This document shows positions 57,271 through 64,000 of a DNA stretch of 64,000 bases, in pieces. Under the pieces are notes generated by a model that saw only the letters and a program-made list of their open reading frames with translations, was not told the origin of the DNA and ran no database searches. Where the stretch lies: positions 40,820,189-40,884,188 of the forward strand of contig CM042085.1 of assembly GCA_023512835.1 (NCBI GenBank). The letters run 5' to 3'. Made by a program: the position numbers and the translations under genes. This DNA is from Taxillus chinensis. Lineage: Eukaryota > Streptophyta > Magnoliopsida > Santalales > Loranthaceae. How positions within the stretch are numbered: position 1 is the stretch's first letter; the number at the start of each line of letters is the position of its first letter.

Positions 57271-57288
57271 GTTGGGAGGCAACCCAAC
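57271..57288 (+). other. Hairpin after Athila-2 integrase, GTTGGG-AGGCAA-CCCAAC
   Basis: The same AGCGCTT lead and AGGCAA loop as at 8831-8848. The stem differs at two pairs, both compensated. Confidence 0.6.
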
Positions 57289-57939
57289 GGTTTTGTTTTA
57301 GTTTTTGTTTTTATATTTGTTGTGTGAACTCACCATGGTGCGGGGAACTCTGTTTCTTTTTACTAACCATTTTGTAGGCTTCCAAGAGCACATCCATGAG
57401 CACTAGACTTTTGAATTTAGTTTTAAGCCCATGTCAAGAGCAAAAACAAAGTGAAGCCACAAGTGCTTGAAATTGAGCCCAACCATATACCGTGCAAAAG
57501 AGAAAGATGATCCTCATTACATGGGCTAGCTACGGAAGAAAAATGGGTCAATTTGGGCCTGGCACGTCATAATGCACGTGCTATGATGATATTGCGTGCA
57601 CCTTGGATTTCTCTCGAAAGTTTAATGGAAGACAACTACCATCATGGGTAATAATAATGTCTTCGTACGCCATATCCTACCTGTCTATTTGGTGGTCAAA
57701 AGGCAAAAAATACCACTTTTCAGCCTTCTAAAGCCTTCCACTATATGTCGTGCGGAAGAGACATGTGATAGACAACACAATATGAGCTTATTTTAACATG
57801 CACACCACAATAATGATATGACGTGCATAGGGGCATTTTCGTCCGATCAGCCTAAAAATTGGAGGACACGTGTAAGATGGCATTTGCAGCACATCTCCTT
57901 TTGCACGCTATAAATACTGAGGCCAGGAGCTAGGACAAA
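57289..57939 (+). other. Athila-2 post-pol spacer with GCACGTCAT motifs and a TATA box
   Basis: No gene is seen. GCACGTCAT/ATGACGTGC-type motifs recur (57553-57600, 57818-57828), echoing the motif of this element's own LTR rather than that of Athila-1. TATAAATA at 57909-57916 ends the spacer just before copia-3, at the place where Athila-1 has its TATA before the env-like ORF. Confidence 0.5.
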
Positions 57940-59254
57940 TGATGGTCCCTTGGAGCCTAGAGGGCGGTGAATAGGCTCTTATCGCAACTCTTTTTAATCT
58001 TTTAAGACACCACACTAATCTAGTTAAGTGATAGAATCACTGCGGAACATAACCAGATAGTGGAAGTATTTTGTTTTATTATCAAGAGATAATTACAACA
58101 AAATAGAAGCAAGACTCTTTTACACTCTGTTTACAAAAGGATTCACACACACTAGCCTAGATTTTTATCTTTGAGCTCTTGTGCATACACAGAGTTAATT
58201 TGGGCTTGTTCACTCTCTTACACATTTACAAGTATGAATATTGATACAAACATTCCTAAGAGACAACCTTGGAACTTGAAGTTCCGGAATGCGTTCAAGC
58301 ACTAACTATTCCTCGGTAATCTCTCTGTCTTGACTGCTGCGGTTTGTGGAGCTCAAGATCTTGGGTTTGAAGAGTATAAGTGCCTTTGTGAGTTCCCAAA
58401 TATAATTAAGGTTGTGTCCACATATCCGGGTGATCCACGTGTAAGATTCTTCAGGTTCTCAATCAGTTTGTCTTACATCGGGACGCCACGAGTTGATAGC
58501 TTTAAATGCGGTGAATTGAAGTAGCATCTTCATGGTCCGGTGTAATTTTCCTTACTCCGTTGTCAATGAAGCTCGGAACCTTACTCCGTGTCGTTGGTTG
58601 CTTACTCCGTATCTATTTGGTACTTTGGAATCCTTAGTCCGTGTCAGTGCTTCCTTACTCCGCATGTAAGTTCCTTACTCCATATGTAAGTTCCTTACTC
58701 CGGGGCGAGTCTAAGGGATCGGAGTGCTTACTCCGTCTTAGCGCTTCCTTACTCCGCATGTAAGTTCCTTACTCCATATGTAAGTTCCTTACTCCGGGTG
58801 AGTCCAAGGGATCGGAGTGCTTACTCCGTACTAGCGCTTCCTTACTCCGCATGTAAGTTCCTTACTCCGTATAAATAAAGACTTGAGTCCTTATTCCGCA
58901 TTAGTATTCCTTACTCCGCATGTATGGAAGACTTCGGATGTCTTACTCCATATCTTCTTTTACTTCGTGCGACCTTGTGGACCAGGATTCTTACTCCGCA
59001 TCACTTTGACTTAGTCCGTACGAATGTTCCTTATTCCGCATGTATTAAAAACTTGGTTATTTACCAAGTGTTTGACGACACTCACTTTTGTCCGGATCAG
59101 GATTATGTATCCTGTCCTTAGCTTTGCTCTCACGAGTGTATCTCCAGGATTAATAAAAATATCTTCTGCAATGACTAAAAAAAACATAAAAGATCTCAAA
59201 TCAAATTACATAGGGCTTTATTTGCATTATCCAAATTCGGGGCTTGATCCAACA
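57940..59254 (-). repeat. copia-3 3' LTR
   Basis: Matches 34513-35972 in reverse, from TGTTGGATC to ...GGGACCATCA. It includes the CCTTACTCCG array (plus view, 58545-59040). The TATA region of the other copy is diverged here. Confidence 0.8.
58640..58880 (-). repeat. Longer tandem units in the copia-3 LTR
   Basis: Within the CTTACTCCG array, a unit of about 90 bp (CTTACTCCGCATGTAAGTTCC...GGGATCGGAGTG) is repeated more than twice, showing a recent secondary expansion absent from the 34513 copy. Confidence 0.65.
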
Positions 59255-59397
59255 ATCTCCCCTAATTATGGATATGCCCAAACCCTTTGTAATCTGATTT
59301 GGTAAGCAGTGCAAAAAGATATCATACGGAATACGCATCACAACTAATTTCATTTATCAGCAACAAAATACAATTCAGCCTTTATACAAGATTTTCA

Positions 59398-60675
59398 TTA
59401 AGGTACATAAGGCTTACTATACTTGAAGATCATAGTTGCTGCTTTCTCTCTAAGCTCCATTGTCCGCTTCATCGTATAAGTGGTGTGTTGGCTCCAGGAT
59501 TTGTCCACGATCAAGAATGACTTGATGAAGTAACAGACAAAGGCCCCCAGCTATCTCCATCCGGTTGTTGTGGCACTTGCTTCTTGCCCGGAATGTTGCC
59601 TTGACTTCTCAGTTGGACTCAAGGGTTTGATGCCCAACTCTTCGTATAATCCAGCTTTCTTCACAGCTTCAGTCAGCCTGAGACACAGTGGTTCCCATTG
59701 ATTCTTTCTTACAAAATGCTCCACAATCTGATGAGAATCAATCAGAATCATTTGTTTAGACTGAATCATGAAGACAGCCATCATGAAATGTGGCGACATG
59801 ATCCGGTACGGAATGAGGATGGTTGAGAGAGTTTTCCATGGCTTGCTATCCTCGGCGGTTCCATCGATGAAGGACTGAATGAGATCTACACTGGGAAGAT
59901 AGCCTTCATTCCAGGACGGCAGAACTTCAAACAAGTGCCCATCCTTGTATAGAGATGGAAATGACCTCATCTCCATTTTAGCGACCCTAGAGAAGTTGTC
60001 AATGTCTTCTGTTGTAAAGAGTCCTTTCTCCGAACAAAGGGTCCGAATGTCGGCCGGGGAGAAAGGGTACAAGGCCAGAGAGACATCTTCTCTCGGCGAA
60101 GATGCAACGATAGGACTTCATTGCCTTGCGCACGCTTCCATCCGCATCGAAGGGTCATACGCCGCATATGATGGGAGGAAGGTGTCACTGCGGATGAAGA
60201 GGGCCGTAGGAGGAGCTGCAGCCGAGGAGCTTGGGCTGAGAGAAGCGGCTACGTTTGGGAATTTGAACTCCGGAAGCAATGAAGAGGTAGGCCGCTTCTC
60301 GGCACGAGTGGATGGTTGTGGTGCGAAGGAGCAAGATCGGATGACACTCTCTCCCCCGGTTTGGCGAATCGCCGGGAAGCAACGGGAGGACGAGCCATTG
60401 TGTGCGCCAGGTCCGCGAAGGAGGTAGACAAGGAATGGACGGACGAGGCAACGAGATCTATCTTCCGTTCCATGGAAGTGGAGGAATCGGTGAGAGCGGA
60501 GAGGAGATGGGCGCCAAGTGCATCAACCTTGGCGGCGATGGCGGATATTTGGGCGCTATGAGCCTTGGCGTGTCGGTCCAGCTGGGCGGAGAGGACAACG
60601 TCGGGGTGGACCGTGCCAAAAGAGGCACGCCCAAGGACCAACTCCGGAGCTTTGGAGGACTCCCCGCATGAACAG
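59398..60675 (-). pseudogene. copia-3 ORF2, N-terminus lost to G4
   Basis: The stop on the minus strand is at 59398, after MIFKYSKPYVP. Going upstream: a frame 60072-59551 with EKGLFTTEDIDNFSRVAKM, SLYKDGHLFEVLPSWNEGYL and SHQIVEHFVRKNQW, and a frame 60672-60249 with GESSKAPELVLGRASFGTVH and an Ala/Ser-rich helical-looking stretch (ISAIAAKVDALGAHLLSAL). It is cut at 60675 by the G4 LTR; anything upstream read in this frame is LTR. The blocks match copia-1 ORF2. No function is recognised. Confidence 0.6.
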
Positions 60676-61102
60676 TGTAAGGACCCGTACCTTGAGTTAG
60701 TCACGGTTTGCCTTCGAGTAGTTTTTCTAGATTTTGACCTAGTGAATGGGCTCAAATGAATTCACGTGCAAAAGGAAAGATGCTTAGAATGATGTCCTCT
60801 ATCTACCACGAAGTTTCGGGCCAAACGGACGTGTATGTGAGGTGCACGTGAAATGGGTCCAATTCACGTGCAAGTGTGGTCTTCTTAAATGATGCAAGGA
60901 GGCTAGGGGTGAAGTTTGAGAGCATTTGGAGTGCATATGGAGTTGCACGTGAATTGGGGAATTCACGTGCAAATTGGCGTGCAGCCCATATTTTTGCATG
61001 GTTCCCTTGGTTTTGACATTCTAATGATCTTTCTCCAAAGGACCATGTTGAAATTCTGAGTATTTTGGCCTATATGGGTGCAGAAAGGTGCTAACTGGTG
61101 TA

Positions 61103-61180
61103 ATCAAAACTACGTCGTTTTGGTCCTGGGATTCACTTAATCAAAACTACATCGTTTTGATGTTGTGTTGTCTATATAAG
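61103..61180 (+). promoter_or_regulatory. G4 LTR core promoter: two palindromes and TATA box
   Basis: Two imperfect copies of ATCAAAACTACGTCGTTTTG (second has ACATCG) upstream of TATATAAG. Confidence 0.6.
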
Positions 61181-61451
61181 GAGGAGAAGCCCCTCTGTTT
61201 TAGGGTTAGGGTTTGTTGCTCCACCAGCCGTTGCAGAGAGAGAGAGAGAGGGAAGGAGAGCTCCTGGTTGCTGCCGGGCATCTTGCGTGGGTGGTCGGTG
61301 CTTCGTGGGTGGACGGCGTTCGACGTGGGATCGGGACATTGCTGTGTTGTTGCATTTTACTTGAGGTAGGGGTTCTGTTCTTCCTAAATCCTCCTCTGCC
61401 CTAGGGTTCTAGGGCAGATTATGGAGTTTAACCTGTATATATATATATGTA

Positions 61452-61481
61452 ATCCATATAGGTGTGATCTCCTATATGGAT
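61452..61481 (+). other. Conserved LTR hairpin (G4)
   Basis: Stem ATCCATATAGG/CCTATATGGAT, loop TGTGATCT. Third pair C-G as in G3 and G5. Confidence 0.6.
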
Positions 61482-61835
61482 GTTGGCCTCAATGGCGTTT
61501 TTGATATGTTCTAGTGTTGGATGGTGTGCATATTAAGTGTTCGATAAAATGCCTGTGTGGATATGTCTGTGTGAATATGCCTAGTATGTGTTTGATAATA
61601 TGCCTGTGTGGCTGGGTTTGTGGGTTGGTGAATGTATGCCTGTTAAGCGTTTGGTAAAATACCTGTGAGACTCTACATGTCAAGTGTTTGATTTTATGCC
61701 TGATGGGCTGTGCGAACTAAGTGTTTGGTATTATGCCTGTGAAAGTGTGTATGCTACGTGTTTGGTTTAATGCCTGAGTGACCTTGTATGCTGTGTTCGT
61801 GGAACCCGGTGGCTGTGGAAGCCCGGGACTGGAAC

Positions 61836-62139
61836 TGTTAGCCCATGTGGCTAAGCTTATATGGCCGTAGATATGTTAGCCCGTGTGGCTAAGCCTATAT
61901 GGCCGTGGATATGTTAGCCCGTGTGGCTAAGCCTATATGGCCGTGGATATGTTAGCCCGTGTGGCTAAGCCTACATGGCCGTGGATATGTTAGCCCGTGT
62001 GGCTAAGCCTACATGGCCGTGGATATGTTAGCCCGTGTGGCTAAGCCTATATGGTCGTAGATATGTTAGCCCGTGTGGCTAAGCCTGAGTGGCTGTGGAT
62101 ATGTTAGCCTATATGGCTAAGCCGGTATGGCTGTGGATA
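61836..62139 (+). repeat. 38-bp tandem array in the G4 LTR, eight units
   Basis: TGTTAGCC starts at 61836, 61874, 61912, 61950, 61988, 62026, 62064 and 62102: a strict 38-bp period. The unit includes GTGTGGCTAAGCCTATATGG. One unit of the G2-type repeat (ACCCGGTGGCTGTGGAAGCC) precedes the array. Confidence 0.9.
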
Positions 62140-62610
62140 TGTGTGTGCCGTGTGATTGTGGAACACAACCTGTTTATATCTTATTGTCACTACACTGCAC
62201 CTGTACACACTCATGTAGACGCTAGGAGCATGGGATGGGTTGGGGAGACATGATCCCTTCGAGCTGTGGTTGCTCACCCCTCCCTCTATGTTGTGTTTTC
62301 TTTCGGGGAACATACGGGCGTTAGGTGGGACCCCAAGGTGGAAGACCCTATTTACTTTCTTGTCTTTCATTTATGTTATTTTGTGGGAGTTGATGTAAAC
62401 CCAGGGGGATGGATTGAAAAAGAGGATTTTGTTGTAATAAAGACTGGTTTTGGATTGTGGATTGCTTTTATTTACTTTACTATCTTGAATGTGTTGTGGA
62501 TGTTTAAAATGTTATGTTCGGGTTTGCACCCTAACCCCTTTGCCCTCCGTGTGGGTACAAGGGGAGTCACGTACCGGTTTCCTCGGGTTGGAAATCCGGG
62601 CGTGACAATA

Positions 62611-62622
62611 TGGTATCGAGCA
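62611..62622 (+). promoter_or_regulatory. G4 primer binding site (initiator tRNA-Met), one base short
   Basis: TGGTATCGAGCA, lacking the A of CAG as in G2, G3 and copia-2. Confidence 0.75.
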
Positions 62623-62644
62623 TGGTCTAGTTGGCCTAGGGTAG

Positions 62645-64000
62645 TGTCACGCCCCAATTTCCTTCCACTGGAAAAGGAGTAGTGGCTTGCCCATGCCCGC
62701 ACCCGAAGGGACAAGGGGTTGGTGCAAGCACCTTAAAAGGGACTTCTAGCACGGGTGCTGTCCCAAACCTGCATAATCAAGGCCAACATGCCAAGGGGCA
62801 TGCTCCTGCTCCCAAACCATGCACACAAACACAAATTGAATAACAACACCTCATTTTATTTCATTTCAAAGGCTAAATGTTTATTATGACCCAATGGGGA
62901 AAAACCCCTATAAAGCCATAAATAAAACCAAACCAAAATCCAAACACATAAAACCAAAGTACAACAAGGAAATAATATAAAACTTTCAGCCTCGGGGGCC
63001 TAGCTCCTCGGCCTTCACCTACCGTTGCTAAACCCTGCAAAAAGAATCGGTTTATAGGAGGGGTGAGCAAACCACGGCTCGGTAGGGATCCGGTCTCCCG
63101 GACCCGTCCCACTACAACATGCATGATATGTGTATGCTTGTGCTCGTGTCGTGCCTAAGGCTAAAGCGGCAAACATCACCCGATAAACACTCTTTACCTG
63201 AACCCGCACCGAAGGGCAGAGGACACCCCGCCACCACGGCGACATGACATACCACATTCAGGCGAATGTTGCATGGACACCAATGCAACATTTTCCACCC
63301 GAGTCGGATATGGTCAACCACCTCCTCGGGCGCCATATCTACCCTCAGGAATGGGTGTAGACTTAGCCCACCGTCGTGAGTGCTACACCGAGACTCAGGA
63401 CCACGTCCTGGCCAAATCTCAAAGGGGTCCAGCTGTTGTGCCTGGCCCAAATCTCGCTTCAGTCTCAAACAGACCAACGGAACAGCATAACATTACATCT
63501 CAACATGTAAGCTCAGACACAGCATTTTACACTTTATCTCGAGAAGGACTAACATGGTCAGATACAAGCCACACACATCAGCCTCACAGGCTTAAAATCA
63601 AATACAAATCAAGCACAAGACACACCGGTCGCACAGGCATATCATTAAACACCCATATACCAGGTCTCACAGGCATTATATTGAATACATGGCATGCAGG
63701 CCTCCACAGACATTTCATCAAACACATAGTGTGCAGGCCTCACAGACATTTCATCAAACACATAGTGGGCATAAACAAACCCCAGAAAATCCTCAGGCCA
63801 AATTAACATCGAATCAACAAAACATGCCACCAAGGCCAACATCCATATAGAGATCACACCTATATGGATTTACATATATATATAGGTGTATATCCTAAAA
63901 ACAGAGGGGAGTTAGGAAGAACATAAATCCCTACCTCAGGCTCTTGTCCTATCCTCTACGCTAGACACCTTCCAACGGCGCGAACCACCACGGCAACAAC
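62645..64000 (-). mobile_element. G5: LTR of a related gypsy subfamily, cut by the window end
   Basis: Minus-strand LTR end GGGGCGTGACA at 62645, inserted in the G4 leader (flank ggtag). It differs from G1-G4 through most of its length but keeps the terminal sequence, CACAGGCATT...AAACACAT repeats (about 63620-63770) and the hairpin (63841-63869). The window ends before U3, so neither TATA box nor palindrome is seen. Confidence 0.7.

Larger units (their letters stand above)
50165..57939 (+). mobile_element. Athila-2: second Athila-type Ty3/gypsy, 3' end lost to copia-3
   Basis: 5' LTR, tRNA-Asp PBS, gag, protease (DLGAS), RT (FMDD), RNase H, integrase and the start of the post-pol region. 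It is a lineage distinct from Athila-1: the LTR agrees only in its first bases and short blocks, and protein blocks differ throughout. copia-3 interrupts it at 57940. No env-like ORF or 3' LTR remains in the window. Confidence 0.85.
57940..60675 (-). mobile_element. copia-3: 3' part of a SIRE-type copia on the minus strand
   Basis: 3' LTR 59254-57940, a short spacer with PPT, and ORF2 (60675 down to 59398), inserted in Athila-2. It has no PBS beyond its LTR, so this is a true 3' end. Its remaining body should lie to the right, beyond G4. Confidence 0.75.
60676..62607 (+). repeat. G4 5' LTR
   Basis: TGTAAGGACCCG...GGCGTGACA, 1,932 bp, longer than in G1-G3 because of the 38-bp array. Palindromes 61103-61124 (one arm changed) and 61140-61161, TATATAAG 61173-61180, GA run about 61235-61250, hairpin 61452-61481 with the ATCCATATAGG stem. 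Confidence 0.8.
60676..62644 (+). mobile_element. G4: chromodomain-family Ty3/gypsy, 5' LTR and PBS only
   Basis: 5' LTR 60676-62607, PBS 62611-62622, and some 20 bases of leader, then G5. It is inserted in copia-3 ORF2 (left flank aacag). The body should continue beyond the window. Confidence 0.8.

Noticed and set aside
59945..60700. Plus-strand ORFs of 60 to 160 residues
   Set aside because: They are shadows of the minus-strand ORF2, which has the conserved blocks.
61836..62139. CRISPR-like regular array
   Set aside because: Units of 38 bp are directly contiguous, with no unique spacers, inside a plant LTR.
22123..62600. Integrated pararetrovirus suggested by tRNA-Met priming
   Set aside because: Paired LTRs, TG...CA ends, a target duplication at G3, integrase and a chromodomain show LTR retrotransposons.

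Overview
The window is a heap of nested plant LTR retrotransposons. I see no host gene, rRNA, tRNA or CRISPR. The Ty1/copia SIRE-type, Ty3/gypsy Athila-type and chromodomain-bearing Ty3/gypsy (Tekay/Del-like) families, and priming by tRNA-Asp and initiator tRNA-Met, point to a flowering plant, most likely a eudicot with a repeat-rich genome. I cannot name the species. Seven element bodies are seen, plus an eighth represented only by part of an LTR (G5). Names used here: copia-1/2/3, Athila-1/2, and G1 to G5 for the gypsy family whose LTRs read TGTAAGGACCC...GGCGTGACA.  Layout. 1-1665 and 32187-34366 are the 3' part of copia-1 (RNase H tail, spacer and a post-pol ORF called ORF2). Athila-1 (1666 to about 32186, plus strand) splits ORF2. 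Athila-1 itself holds G1 (9443-18397, minus, 5' LTR truncated) and G2 (20491-29463, plus, both LTRs). A copia LTR (34513-35972) follows copia-1 ORF2 and also precedes the PBS and gag of copia-2, so two copia bodies share one LTR in tandem. The copia-2 gag is split by G3 (36505-45441, minus, both LTRs, TSD gtcgg/gtcag). The copia-2 pol runs to 50164, where Athila-2 (50165-57939, plus) interrupts it. Athila-2 is cut by copia-3 (57940 onward, minus). The copia-3 ORF2 is cut by G4 (60676, plus), which is cut after its PBS by G5 (62645 to window end, minus). This is nesting to five levels.  No polyprotein is intact. G1-G3 keep a nearly full-length gag-pol (about 4.8 kb, in the order Gag, zinc knuckles, protease, RT, RNase H, integrase, chromodomain) broken by many one-base indels. 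These lesions sit strikingly often at CAG/CTG trinucleotides, including the primer binding sites of five elements from two superfamilies. That looks like a sequencing or consensus artefact at CHG-methylated sites rather than natural decay. Athila-2 and copia-2 instead carry in-frame stops and deletions, as expected of older copies.  Structures not explained by routine annotation include: a near-perfect ACGT-centred palindrome just upstream of the TATA box in LTRs of two unrelated gypsy lineages; CACGTG inverted repeats shared by those LTRs and by the spacer before the Athila env-like ORF, where a second TATA box lies; a hairpin after Athila integrase with two compensated base pairs; an LTR hairpin with a compensated pair; and the copia ORF2, of unknown function, conserved in two separate copies. 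Domain borders are estimates read by eye.
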